Shown here piece by piece: positions 44,619 through 54,429 of a DNA stretch of 64,000 bases (position 1 is the first letter of the stretch; every line of letters starts with the position of its first letter). The position numbers were made by a program, and so were the translations under genes. Below the pieces are notes generated by a model that saw only the letters and a list, made by a program, of their open reading frames with translations, made no database searches and had not been told where the DNA came from. The stretch comes from Closterium sp. NIES-65 (taxonomy: Eukaryota > Streptophyta > Zygnematophyceae > Desmidiales > Closteriaceae). The DNA lies in NCBI GenBank assembly GCA_948144175.1, contig CANXME010000531.1:806001-870000 (forward strand), written 5' to 3'.

Positions 44619-45250
44619 TGTAAAGAAACATCATTTCCTTACCCCGCATCACATAGCATACCGTGTACATGACTATTCTAGCCACTGTATACCCAACATT
44701 AATCCGTGTCACTTCGCGACACTGTTTCCGCCACCACAACCCTTGCGCCCAAACCACCCGGCTTAGTTGGTAACCCACGACCCAGCCTCGGCATTAGCAC
44801 ATAGGGCACCCCTTCGAAAGCGTGTTATCGCTGTCGAATGTTTTAGCCACACAGGATGCTCAGCGACTGCACTCGAATTTGGTCTGCCCAAGCTCGACAG
44901 CCTGCCCAATTGCAAGTAGCACGAGCCAGTTGCACGCACGATACAAGCCCCTATTTTGATCGCAGCCGTTGAACAAGCAGGTTATCACGCTGGCGTCCGT
45001 CCGTTCGTGAGATATTTTGAAGAAGTTGGTTACATTTCTTCACCTGCCCACTACAGTCCCGATTTTGCCCGTGGCGAACGTTGGCGAGGAAGCGAAATAG
45101 GGCTGCTCACTAAACACCCAAATGACGGGAAAAGTTGTGGGAGTCGAACGCGTTTTCTGTGTATTTAACAATTTGCTCATGCCTTCGCTCATTGTATTGT
45201 TTGCTCAGATAGTGCAATTCTAGCTCGCTCACTCAATTGCATTCGTAACA
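44619..45250 (+). repeat. 3' LTR of gypsy element F
   Basis: It starts TGTAAAGAAAC right after the PPT and ends at CGTAACA; 632 bp. The boundaries rest on TG/CA ends and the PPT only, because the 5' copy is not in view. Confidence 0.6.
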
Positions 45251-46928
45251 CCTCCCTTCTAACACATCCCATTTGGCTGTCACCCCAATCTAGAAATCCG
45301 CCCAAGCCTCCACATACAAAGATAACGATTGTCGCTTAGTGTGTTTGCGGCTGCGCAACCACCGCCAGTTTTTTGCAGTCGATTCGCAGCGGGGCAGGGA
45401 TACTGCTTGCGCACTATGTCAAGTGATTGGAGGGAGGAGTTTTGAACGGGCGGGGCGCTGTGTTTGTGTGGTGCAAATTCGTTTGGCGCGTAGCTGAGCA
45501 TTGCAGTTATACACCCTCATTCTCGATAGACTGGCATATGTTATACCGACCGAGACGCTTAGTGTAGCCGCACCGGACCAAAGAAGGCCCTATCACATGC
45601 GTTACAGTGACAATTTGACCCAGGGCGTTTAGTCAAGGTTTTCTACGTTCTACAATGGTACTGTTGTTTTCAAAGCGGTCAGGACGGTTATTCAACGTTA
45701 ATGGTTTTTTACGGCCCAAGGCGTGTTTCAAAGCCTCGTGCGACTTTGCCCGCAACCGACTTATCTCACCAGCCCGCTACGTCCAAACACTGTAGCCAGT
45801 GCTTCCGCCGGTGAGAGAGGTGAGAAAGAGGGTGTATTTCGTTCGAGGGTTCAGTCATTTGCTATGTCAAAGAAGACACAGCTTTTCTTCCCAAACGAAC
45901 TCATATGAGACGGCCTCAACCTCCGTTACAATTCTGCGGCAGCAATAACGCCTGAAAATCAGGATTCAGGGCCATGTGCACTTCCTTCTCTCGAGCCATT
46001 CACGTAGCTTTCTGATAATTGTGTTCACGACGAAGCTCCAGGGTTTGATTGAACACGAACATGTGGTGCAACGGTGCAGTGGCCGTAGCCAACATCAGCA
46101 ATGATGTGACAAGCAGACCAGTGCAGGTGCTCCAGAAACCAGAGAAACCCCTCCATACGTGTTGTGGACTTAGTTTCTGTCGCACCTATTGTAGCTAACG
46201 ATACAGACTCCGATGTAGGTCGTAGCCAACGTTGGCAACGATGACAAGCAGGCTAGCTCAGATGCCACACAGCATCCATACGCGTTATAACCTCGCTTCT
46301 ACCGCACGTGTTGTAGCTGCCGGTGCAGAGGCCGTACACGTTGGCAATGATGACGAGCAGGCCAGCGAAGCACCGTGCTTGGTCATCAATACTAGGAGGT
46401 GTCGACTGTCGACAATGGATGGTGACCAACACACCCATCACATGGATGAAATGACACTGCTAGGAGCAGCCGGGTAGGGGCAGGGGCGGGGGGAGGGGCA
46501 GGGGGAAGGGGAGGGGGAGGAGAGGGTGGGTAACAATGGGGAGTGTGTGAGAGGGACTCGGAGGGTGGGTAACTCGGAGGTAAAGATGATGGCTAAAGCA
46601 CAAGATTGCATCCAAGCGCCGGTCCCATATTTCTAGGCTCGTCACGAGATACCCCACCCAGGCGGCTCAGATTTCGAAGCGCCTCAGATTTGCCGCGTCC
46701 AGGTGTGTTTTCGAGTCGATTGTCACAATCTTCTGCGTCCGGGACTATTGAGGTGGTCCAAAATTCACCTCCGAGGCAGCAGCGCCGACTAGTATCGAGT
46801 GCGCCGAGATTACTAGTAGTGAACATTCTGTGCGCATAGCCGCAGCGCGGCATCCACGGCGGTTTGTTGCGCGCACGCGGCGGCGGCGGCGGCGGCTCAA
46901 GAGCACTGCAAATCTCAAATCAAACGCG
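45251..46928. other. Non-coding stretch upstream of the protease gene
   Basis: No gene recognised. It holds a degenerate tandem repeat at 46065-46385, a G-rich run (46470-46560) and a CGG repeat (46876-46896) just before the protease gene start. The last few hundred bases would contain its promoter; no clear TATA box was found. Confidence 0.5.
46065..46385. repeat. Degenerate tandem repeat, about three units
   Basis: Units of roughly 110-140 bp share GTAGCCAACRTYRGCAA and GATGACAAGCAGGC followed by a TACGYGTTRT motif. Diverged, function unknown. Confidence 0.5.
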
Positions 46929-47055
46929 ATGCAGACAATCCCCCGCGCCGCCTCGCGCCGCGGGGACTTCGCGTCCCGACAGGCGGCGTGCTACGCGGCG
47001 CTGATTGCCGTGCTTCTCGCTGCGCTGCTCGCGAGTGGCGGCGTCGCCGTCGCAG
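46929..47055 (+). CDS. Protease exon 1: signal peptide
   Basis: ATG 46929 gives MQTIPRAASRRGDF, then a hydrophobic core (AALIAVLLAALLASGG) ending VAVA, a classical secretory signal with an A-x-A type cleavage site. The donor is GCAG/GTCAGT at 47056. A diverged partial copy of the exon end with its donor follows at 47103-47158. Continuation into the downstream protease exons is inferred from order and strand. Confidence 0.6.
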
Positions 47056-47080
47056 GTCAGTCTTGCGTCGAGTTGACTTT

Positions 47081-47092
47081 TGAGTCGACTCA
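47081..47092. repeat. Palindrome TGAGTCGACTCA
   Basis: Perfect 12-bp palindrome, flanked by CTTT on the left, lying between exon 1 and its partial copy. First member of the palindrome family described under findings. Confidence 0.6.
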
Positions 47093-47159
47093 CAACTTGT
47101 GTCGCCGTGCTTCTCGCCGAGCATGCTCGCGAATGGCAACGTCGCTGTCGCAGGTCAGT

Positions 47160-47842
47160 GTTGATGCGTCGGCCCGTCCTTCCACCGTCCTTGCCTTCCG
47201 TTTTCTTCCCTTGTCCGATCGCGACTCGCGCATCCCAGGCAACACTCAGGCTCCCCGGCCCCCTTCCTCCCCTTCCTCCCCGTCCTCCATCCTTTCGTTG
47301 CGACCTCTGAGTCGATAAGAGAGGCCAATCGCCCTTCCCATCATGATATCGCAGCAACCTCCAACTCCCTCCCCCCTTTCCTTCCCTTCCCTTTCCTCCC
47401 CGTCCTCCATCCTTCCCATGCACCTCTGGGTCCATTAGAAAGTCCAATCGCCCTTCTCATCATGTTTCATAAAAGCAGCAACCGCCAAGTCCCTTCCTCT
47501 CGCTCCCTCCCCGTGTGGCCCCGTACCAGCCCAGAGGTATCGATACAGCGCAAATCCCGACCATTGAGGCGCCTCGGAAGTTCACCCGTCTTCCTCCCCT
47601 CTCCCTCCCGTTACCCTTCCTCCCCCTCCCCCGCGGTACGACCAGCCCAGAGGTATCGGTGCAGCGCAAATCCCGCGGTGGCCGTGGCTCCCAAGTACGC
47701 GTTCCGGCTCTTCCGGTTTATCAGCACCCTTTATGACGCGAGGACGGGGGAGGTCGCAACCGACCTTTTCACGAAAGGTCGCAACTGGGTCGAGGACCCT
47801 CGCCTCGAGCCCTTTCTCGCGCTGCGCTCCGAAGGCAAATGG
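47160..47842 (+). other. Pyrimidine-rich intron and unassigned open frame
   Basis: It contains C/T-rich tracts, a duplicated segment (AGAGGTATCGRTRCAGCGCAA at about 47535 and 47649) and an open frame reading KYAFRLFRFISTLYDARTGE that I cannot assign. It could be a protease propeptide exon or a piece of another mobile element. Confidence 0.35.
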
Positions 47843-48345
47843 CGGTGACGACGCCGGTGACAAGCAGAAGAGGACGAGCACGGGCGGCTACGTGTTCGTC
47901 TACGGAGGGGCTGCAGTCTCCTGGTCGAGCCAGCGCATCAAGTGCGCGATGTTGTCGTCGACCGAGTCGGAGTACGTGGCGGCCACTGAAGCTGGCAAGG
48001 AGGGACGCCGCCTTCGCTTCCTTCTCGCCGAATTCCGGCAGCTGGACGCCGGGAAGCCGACTGTCCTGCGAGTGGAGAACAAGTCGGCTATCACGGTCGC
48101 CGAGGGCATGGGGCTGACAGGCAACCTCAAGCACATGGAGCGGCGACAGGCCTGGCTGCAGCACATGGTGAAGCGCAGGAAGTTCTCGCTGCAGTACATC
48201 CCAACCGTTGAGCAGCCGGCCGACTTCCTGACGAAGGCGCTGCACTATCCGGCCTTCAACCGGTGCTCCGTCGCAATCGGCCAGGTGCGCTTGGCCGACG
48301 TGGACGACGGCGATAACGACGTGCAGCAGTAGGTGCCATGCCCTC
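47843..48345 (+). pseudogene. Element J copia RNase H fragment, copy 1
   Basis: DDAGDKQKRTSTGGYVFVYGG, then AVSWSSQRIKCAMLSSTESE, RVENKSAITVAEGMGL, EQPADFLTKALHYP and a stop at 48330. It is the copia RNase H domain of the H family (compare 57923-58370). It is open but starts and ends without the rest of the element. Confidence 0.85.
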
Positions 48346-48373
48346 TTGCATGGCTGGTGCGGTAACCGGTGTG

Positions 48374-48408
48374 CTGTGAGCGCGGTGGAAATGGCGTACG
48401 CGATAGTG
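48374..48408 (+). pseudogene. Partial copy of the active-site exon
   Basis: AVSAVEMAYAIVA matches the second half of the 48629 exon and stops at the palindrome 48412-48429. Confidence 0.55.
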
Positions 48409-48411
48409 GCT

Positions 48412-48429
48412 TTTCGAGAGCTCTCGAAA
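48412..48429. repeat. Palindrome TTTCGAGAGCTCTCGAAA
   Basis: Perfect 18-bp palindrome between a partial exon copy (48374) and the fuller copy at 48629. Confidence 0.65.
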
Positions 48430-48628
48430 GGCAAATCCATGTGGAATGCGTGCGCGATGCCTCGGAACGGACACGCGCTGGCATGCGCGAGGGAGCGAGC
48501 GGGCACACGCAATGAGGAACTATATCTCAGCCCTTCTCCTCTTTTCCCCTCCCCTCCCCATCCATCCACCTCCCGCTCCCCTCCCTCTTCCCTTCCCCTC
48601 CCCCTCCCCCTCTCACTCCCCACCCCAG

Positions 48629-48715
48629 GGTCATCATGGGCCATCACAGCAGTGAGCGCGGTAGAAATGGCGTACGCGTTAGTGGCTCACTCGACGCCCT
48701 CCATGGATTCCCCCC
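48629..48715 (+). CDS. Protease active-site exon, Cys replaced by Ser
   Basis: After a long C/T tract and CAG the exon reads SSWAITAVSAVEMAYALVA and continues to about SPQRYSVLLL. It corresponds to the GSCWAFSAV box of papain-family proteases, where Cys is the nucleophile and here Ser is found. A second copy at 48859 (SSWAITAVSPVE) has the same Ser and is fused at about 48905 to copia RT sequence. The 3' end of the exon is uncertain. Ser-type papain homologues are known, but pseudogene status is as likely. Confidence 0.55.
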
Positions 48716-48907
48716 AGCGTTACTCAGTGTTGTTACTCACAAAAGAACCTTCTCTCAGCCCTTCTCCTCTTTTCCCCCTCCCCGTCCACTTCTCCCTTCC
48801 CTCCGCTCCGCCCCTTCCTCCCCCCTCCCTCCCCTCCACTTTTCACTCCCCAACCCAGATTCATCATGGGCCATCACAGCAGTGAGCCCAGTGGAGCTAT
48901 TTCTCAG

Positions 48908-49528
48908 CCCAACAAGCTGCGTAGGCGCTTCATCGACGAGGTGCAGACAGGGCGCACCCCAAAGACGCCGGTCTCGGTCGGCGCCTACGCCGAGCTCACC
49001 TTCAATGACGAGGAGGCGCAGGAACGGCAAGAGGAGGAGTACCGGCAGAAGGTCGGCTCGCTGCAGCTCGCGGCGACGACGACAAGGCCAGACATCGCCT
49101 TCGCCTGCAGCAAGCTGGGGAACGGCCTCACGGTGAGGAGCGACCAGCACTGACGCGAGATCGACCGCTGCCTCGCCTACCTCGCCAACACGCGTGACAC
49201 CGCCCTGGAATTTGGCGGTGGACCTGAGTCGCTGGAGCTGGTCGGCTACGTGGACGCCGACGACGCCGGTGACAAGCAGAACAAGACGAGCACGGGCGGC
49301 TACGTGTTCATCTACGGAGGGGCTGCAGTCTCTTGGTCGAGCCAGCGCATCAAGTGCGCGACGTTGTCGTCGACCGAGTCGGAGCACGTGGCGGCCACTG
49401 AAGCTGGCAAGGAGGGACGCCGCCTTCGCTTCCTTCTCGCCGAATTCCGGCAGTTGGACGCCGGGAAGCCGACTTTCCTGCGAGTGGACAACAAGTCGGC
49501 TATCACGGTCGCCGACGGGCTATTCTCG
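48908..49528 (+). pseudogene. Element J copia RT end and RNase H, copy 2
   Basis: LRRRFIDEVQTGRTPKTPV, AATTTRPDIAFACSKL, a TGA at 49151-49153, then ELVGYVDADDAGDKQNK, GGYVFIYGGAAVSW, STESEHVAATE and NKSAITVADG. From there it jumps to the 3' untranslated part of the element (GGCTATTCTCGG). It belongs to the same family as H. Confidence 0.85.
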
Positions 49529-49580
49529 GAGCTGTACTGCCGTGTGGGCTGGGGACCCAAGCGTGAACGCGGCAGGGGAG

Positions 49581-50676
49581 TGTCAACGGGAGTTGTGTGT
49601 TGGCCCCGTCCTCGCTTGGGCGGAGCCGACATCGTGGTCGAGTGTGAGGGGAACAGCCGACCTACAGCAGTGGGCGAGTTGGTTGACGAGGAGGTCGACC
49701 TGCACGAGGACCACTGCACGGGCGCCGACCTTAGGGTGGCGCCGACTTTGGGGAGGTCGACTTGGGAGTCGACCTGCGGATGACGTCAACTTGGGGAAGC
49801 CGACTTCGGTGGTCGGCTGATGGACCGCTGGTCGACCTGTGGGTGGTCGACTGGACCTGGTGGTCGACGAAGGAGGGGCCGACGTCGACGTCGACTCAGG
49901 ACGCCGAGCAGCTGGGCGTCGAGTAGCGGGGCGTCAACTTCGTGATGCCAACTTCGTGTGGTCGACGTGGGTGGTCGGCCGACGACTGTGCTGGTCGACG
50001 CGGAGCTGGTCGACCAGAAGGGACGTCGACCTGGAGGAGGTCGACCGATGGAGGTGGTCGTCGACTTGGGAGGTCGACGGGCACGTACCGAAGCTGCTGG
50101 TCGACGTGGTTGCCCGGTCGACCAGGTTACTTGGGTGACGAAGTGCTGCGGAGGAGTGCGACGGTCGCCCAGGCGAAGTTGGCGAGCCCGACCTCGGTGG
50201 TGGTATCCCGAGGTCGACGTGGCCGATCAGAGGCAGTCGTCAGCTCGAGGTTGACGTGGTGTTGTGCACTGTGCAGGTGACGAGATACTGCACGCCAATC
50301 ATTTGCGTGCACCTGCGAAGCGGATGCACTGCTGTCCTGCGTGAGCAACGCTGGCACGCCGTCAACCTGCGACGTCGGCACACCATCGACCTTGCCTTGC
50401 TGGAGCACGGTCGACCAAGTCGTGCTGGAACGCGGTCGATCGCGCTGCGCTGGCAGTTGGCCGACCTGAATGCTTGCTCTGATGTAGTCTTGCTATGCCA
50501 ACTTCATTGTATCATTGTTCTGAACTTTTCCTAGTGAAACTCTTGCCAACTTTCCCCGTGAACTAGCAAGTAGTGTGTGCACAAGGAAAACCACCAAGGA
50601 CTAACGAACGCAGAGATCACACGAGCACACGTGTCTAGCCCGCAGTCTAGCTCCCGTTGCAGCATTTATCTCCGCA
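49581..50676 (+). repeat. LTR of element J
   Basis: It begins TGTCAACGGGAG after the PPT GGCAGGGGAG and ends near TTATCTCCGCA. Start and end match the 1044-bp LTR of H, but the middle (49690-50230) is different and dense in GTCGAC. Immediately after it lie pieces of the protease exon (about 50677-50760: GGLATQL, LDYTVDA). Confidence 0.78.
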
Positions 50677-50868
50677 GTGGGGGGGGCTTGCCACCCAGCT
50701 GTTCCCTCCGCCACAATGTAATGTTGCTCCTCAGGAGCTGGACTACACGGTGGATGCCATGCCATGCCACACTACAGTACAGTGGGGGCAGCCTCACTCA
50801 CTCACAGCATCTCATTGCCTCCGCGCTCTTCTCTTCTTTCTCCCCCCACTCAACCCCCACCCCTTTAG

Positions 50869-51033
50869 GTACTGGACTGCAGCAGGAAAGGCAGGAACAG
50901 CAGCTGTGCTGCGGGCGCGTGGCCGACGACAGCACTGGACTACATGGTGGCCGCCACACAGGAGTGGGGGGGGCTTGCGACCCACGCTGGGTACGCGTAC
51001 AAGCAGAAGAACGGCAAATGCAAACACGCCAAG
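50869..51033 (+). CDS. Protease exon: CxGG and GLATxxxYxY region
   Basis: 55 codons, phase 0 at both ends. It reads VLDCSRKGRNSSCAAGAWP, then TALDYMVAATQEWGG and LATHAGYAYKQKNGKC. This matches the papain-family segment LLDC...CxGGWPTTALDY...GGLATEADYPY. Acceptor CCCTTTAG, donor AAG/GTACGG. The donor sequence is itself the first unit of the 15-bp minisatellite that fills the next intron. Confidence 0.75.
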
Positions 51034-51180
51034 GTACGGCTGGGGGAGGTACGGCTGGGGGAGGTACGCCTGGGGGAGGTACGGCTGGGGGAGGCACGCC
51101 TGGGGGAGGTACGCCTGGGATGGGGGAGGTACGCCTGGGGGAGGTACGCCTGGGGGGGGTACAATTGGGGAAGGTACGCT
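51034..51180 (+). repeat. Intronic minisatellite, 15-bp unit
   Basis: About nine units of GTACGCCTGGGGGAG (variants with GGCTG). Each unit starts with a GT resembling the splice donor. Confidence 0.85.
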
Positions 51181-51312
51181 TTGAGGAGGTCGAACAGTCG
51201 GGGACGATGTTTGCCCGTGGATAGTCACACGCTCTTGTACCCTTGCTCAAGTTTTGTCACGTGCTTTTGTGCCATGCTCACATGCCCATGTGCTCCTGCC
51301 ATGCGTCCCTGC

Positions 51313-51456
51313 TCATGCACCCATGTCAATCATAAAGCAGTTGGGTGCCATTCATGGGTGGGGCACTTTTGACTTGAGTCGACTCAAAAGTCACCCTGCT
51401 CATGCACCCATGTCAATCATAAAGCAGTTGAGTGCCATTCATGGGTGGGGCACTTT
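51313..51456. repeat. Tandem duplication with palindrome between copies
   Basis: A segment of about 57 bp (CATGCACCCATGTCAATCAT... to GGGGCACTTTTG) occurs at 51314-51370 and 51399-51456. Between them lies TTGAGTCGACTCAA (51374-51387). Confidence 0.75.
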
Positions 51457-51725
51457 TGCCCGTCCAAGCCTTGTTTGAGGCAATGTTTTCCGAAATGCTT
51501 CGACGAAGATGACAGAATGTTGCACGGTCGTACAACATGTGTTGTATGTAGCACCGCATGTGTCGTCGCACCGCATGTGCCGTCGCACCACATGTGCCGT
51601 CGCACCGCTTGTGCCGTCGTAGAGTCTGGTTGATCGAGTACAACCCACCCTCGCACCCATGCTCGCACCCGCGCCCACACACCCATGCTCATGCCCATGT
51701 GCCCATGCCATGTTTCTCCCCCCAG

Positions 51726-51812
51726 GCGGAGTAGAAGGCAACGATCATAGGCATCAGGGGGTATTACCAGGTGGACTACTACGGCTGGCTGGGTCTGCTC
51801 CTCGTTGTCAAT
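51726..51812 (+). pseudogene. Protease exon with in-frame TAG
   Basis: 29 codons, phase 0 at both ends, acceptor CCCCCCAG, donor GTAAGC. It reads AE-stop-KATIIGIRGYYQVDYYGW then LGLLLVVN, the papain-family segment before the QPVSVAI strand. TAG is at 51732-51734, where CAG is the likely ancestor. Confidence 0.6.
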
Positions 51813-52090
51813 GTAAGCCCGAAAAACAAAACCCGTTACCACACAGTATTTTCACAAGCAGTTACCTTCTATGGCTGGCTGGGTCTGCGGCTCGCAGTGA
51901 ACGTAAGCCTAAAAATCAAATCCCGTTACCACACAGTATTCTCACAAGCACTCATCTTCTACGGCTGGTTGCGTCTTCTCCTCGCAGTGAACGTAAGCCT
52001 ATGAGTCCAATCCGGTTACCACACGGGATTTTCACAAGCAGTCATCTTCTATGCCTGGCTGCGTCTTCTCCTGGCTGTCAACGTAAGCTT
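51770..52090 (+). repeat. Four 90-bp tandem copies of exon end plus donor
   Basis: FYGWLGLLLVVN-like sequence followed by GTAAGC recurs with a 90-bp period at about 51770, 51863, 51953 and 52043. The period is a multiple of three, so each unit keeps frame (YHTVFSQAVTFYGWLGLRLA). Confidence 0.85.
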
Positions 52091-52320
52091 GTACACAAGA
52101 CACACAGGGTGCTGATTTGCTGCAGTGGTTCCGATGATGGTGGCAGTGCAGCGGGCGGGCAGCAGTGCAGGATACATGCGTGCATGCATTGGATTTGTGC
52201 ACATAGTTTGGTACTGCTCAGTCAGCGAGAGTCTGCTGTAGCTTTTGCTTTGCTGTTTCCCCTCCTCCGCCCAGTCCTTATCTCGTCTTCTCTCTTCCCT
52301 TCTCCGCTCCCCTGTCGCAG

Positions 52321-52380
52321 GCTCAGCCCACCATTGCATTCGTGCGAGGCTCCTACCCCTCCTTCCAGACGTACACAGAT
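52321..52380 (+). CDS. Protease exon: AQPTIAF strand
   Basis: 20 codons, AQPTIAFVRGSYPSFQTYTD, between CTGTCGCAG and GTAAGG. It corresponds to the papain-family QPVSVAIDA...FxxYxxG segment. The next exon begins with GIYN, completing YxxGIY. Confidence 0.72.
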
Positions 52381-52819
52381 GTAAGGGAAACACCTTTTTT
52401 ATGCAGCGATGATGAATGCAGGGCATGTACAGACAGCGATGATGATGCAGGACATGTACAGCGATGATGATGCAGGACATGTACAGCGATGATGCAGGGT
52501 GTGCAGTGATGGAATGCAGAGTGCTGGTGACAGGGGGGGGGTTGGTGTGAGAAGTACCACACATTGCACTGCGCTCACGACGAGCCTATTTTCTGTTTTT
52601 TTTTGTTAGAATCCAGATAAAAATCGATTCTCATGATGAGCCTATTTTCTAGTAGACTCATCACTGCTGGATCACAGCTACTGTTGATGGGGCGGTGTTA
52701 GAGGTACCGCATTGAACCGCCCCCCTCAGGGCATAAATAGTGATGCAGGGTGTGCAGCAACAGGGATGGTGGATCACAGCGTGCTGGTGACGAAGGGGTG
52801 AGAGTTAACCTACCATGGC

Positions 52820-52975
52820 TTGCACGGCACTGCACGGCACTGCACTGCACTGCACTGCACTGCACTGCACTACACTGCACGGCACTGCTCTGCACTGCAC
52901 TGCTCTGCACTGCACTGCACTGCACAGCACTGCTCTGCACTGCACTGCTCTGCACTGCATTGCACTGCACGGCAC
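52820..52975. repeat. CTGCA pentanucleotide array
   Basis: About 30 units of ACTGC/CTGCA with variants (CTGCT, CGGCA) in the intron. Confidence 0.9.
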
Positions 52976-53043
52976 TCACCATTTTTCTTCTCCCTCCACC
53001 TCTCCCTTCCATGTCTTTCCCTCCACCTCTCCCTCCACCCCAG

Positions 53044-53137
53044 GGCACATACAGCGACCCATGGTGCACAGTGGCGGGCGGGGGTGATGATGCAGCGACG
53101 CAGGGTGTGCAGCAGCATTAGTGTTGGATCACGGTGT
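53044..53137 (+). pseudogene. Dead partial copy of the His/Asn exon
   Basis: After CCACCCCAG it begins GGCACATACAGCGACCC, and later has GCAGGGTGTGCAGCAGCATT and GTGGTGATGGGG. It is a diverged copy of the start of the 53294 exon, with a small insertion. Confidence 0.55.
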
Positions 53138-53293
53138 GGTGGTGATGGGGTGGCGTGAGTGAGGTACCATGCATTGCACTCTCCTCCTCTTTCCCCTTTC
53201 CAACCCCTCCACTTCTCTCTCCCTCCACCGTGCTCCCTCTCCCTCCACCGTGCTCCCTCTCCCTCCACCGTGCTCCCTCTCCCTCCACCCCAG

Positions 53294-53428
53294 GGCATAT
53301 ACAACGACGCAGGGTGTGCAGCGGCAGGAGTGGTGGATCACAGCGTGCTGGTGATGGGCTACAGCATCACGGCTGAGGGCGCCTACTGGATCCTCCGCAA
53401 CTCCTGGGGAGCCACCTGGGGCATGCAG
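53294..53428 (+). CDS. Protease His/Asn exon
   Basis: 45 codons, phase 0. It reads GIYNDAGCAAAGVVDHSVLV, MGYSITAEGAYW and ILRNSWGATWGMQ. It holds the catalytic His (VDHSVLVMGYS, usual LNHAVxxVGYG) and Asn (RNSWGxxWG). The acceptor follows a tandem CTCCCTCCACCGTGC array; the donor is CAG/GTGCG. A degenerate copy of its end (GAFWILRNPWGAGWGMQ) follows at about 53515-53570. Confidence 0.82.
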
Positions 53429-53450
53429 GTGCGATAAACGGCATGTTTTG

Positions 53451-53464
53451 TTGAGACGTGTCAA
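53451..53464. repeat. Palindrome TTGAGACGTGTCAA
   Basis: One mismatch from perfect. It lies between the His/Asn exon and its degenerate copy. Confidence 0.55.
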
Positions 53465-53570
53465 AAGGGGTGGTGGGTCACAGTGCGGCGGTATCCATTC
53501 CAGGCAGCATCTCGCCTAAGGGCGCCTTCTGGATCCTCCGCAACCCCTGGGGGGCTGGCTGGGGCATGCA

Positions 53571-53690
53571 GGTGGGATGCATGCATGCAGGTGGGATGCA
53601 TGCAGGTGGGATGCATGCATGCACGTGGGATGCATGCAGGTGGGATGCATGCATGCACGTGGGATGCATGCACGTGGGATGCATGCAGGC
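53571..53690 (+). repeat. Intronic minisatellite GGTGGGATGCATGCA
   Basis: About eight units of 12-16 bp (GCATGCAGGTGGGAT, GCATGCACGTGGGAT) starting at the donor of the degenerate exon copy. Confidence 0.85.
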
Positions 53691-53920
53691 GCCTCACCAG
53701 CAAGGTCGCAACCGATTGTGGTTTTTTGCATGCCTTTGCCTGTCCCCTCTCTCTTCCCTCCGCTATTCCCTCCCCTCTTCCCTTCCTTCTTCCCCTTCTA
53801 TCTTCCCTCCCCTCTTCCCTCCTTTCCTCCATCACTTTTTCCTCCTCTCGCCTTCCCTCCTCTCTTCCCTTCTCTGCCCTACTCGCTGCGCATTGCTCTC
53901 TCATCTCGCTCTGCGTGCAG

Positions 53921-54002
53921 GGCTACATGCAAATGGCCTTTGGGGGAGGCATTGGCATCTGTGGCATTCACTCTGTGCCGGCCATCTACCCCATCGTTAA
54001 GA
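53921..54002 (+). CDS. Protease exon: end of peptidase domain
   Basis: GYMQMAFGGGIGICGIHSVP then AIYPIVK, matching the papain-family GYxxMxR...GxCGIAxxxSYP ending. Acceptor CTGCGTGCAG, donor A/GTGAGC, so the exon ends in phase 1, which fits the phase-1 EGF exons downstream. Confidence 0.75.
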
Positions 54003-54029
54003 GTGAGCGAACCTTGCTTATCTGCAGTG

Positions 54030-54185
54030 CACACATGCACACATGCACACGTGTACACATGCACACGTGCACACATGCACACATCCATACATGCACACAT
54101 GCATACGTGCATACATGCACACATGCACATGTGCACACATGCACACATGCATACATGCACACATGCACTTGCACACATGCGTTGT
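54030..54185. repeat. ACACATGCAC minisatellite
   Basis: About 15 units of ACACATGCAC and ATACATGCAC in the intron after the peptidase end. Confidence 0.88.
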
Positions 54186-54429
54186 GCATTGGCAATGAGA
54201 TTACAACACTCGCTGCTACACATGCACGTGTTTGCAGTTCGAATATGTTTTATAAGAATTCTAAAAAAACAGATATCAAAAAACAAATCTCAGAAACCAG
54301 ATTTGAGCACTCGCTGCTACACATGCATGTGCCCGCACTTTCTCTTTTAAAGCGCTTCACAAGTCATCTCTCTCTCCCCTTCCCGCTCCCCTTCCCGCCC
54401 CACTCAAGCATCCTCTATGTGCCTATCGC

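Larger units (their letters stand above)
28881..45250 (+). mobile_element. Decayed Ty3/gypsy element F, split by E
   Basis: A gypsy-type gag at 28940-29636, interruption by E with exact target-site duplication ACATG (29635-29639 and 42691-42695), then gag remnant, a retropepsin-like part, an integrase part and a 3' LTR (44619-45250). RT and RNase H are missing between protease and integrase. No 5' LTR matching the 3' LTR is visible, so the left end is truncated or lost. Confidence 0.8.

Noticed and set aside
50812-51228. Minus-strand Pro-rich frames opposite the 51-kb minisatellite
   Set aside because: They are products of the 15-bp repeat; the sense strand carries the protease exon.
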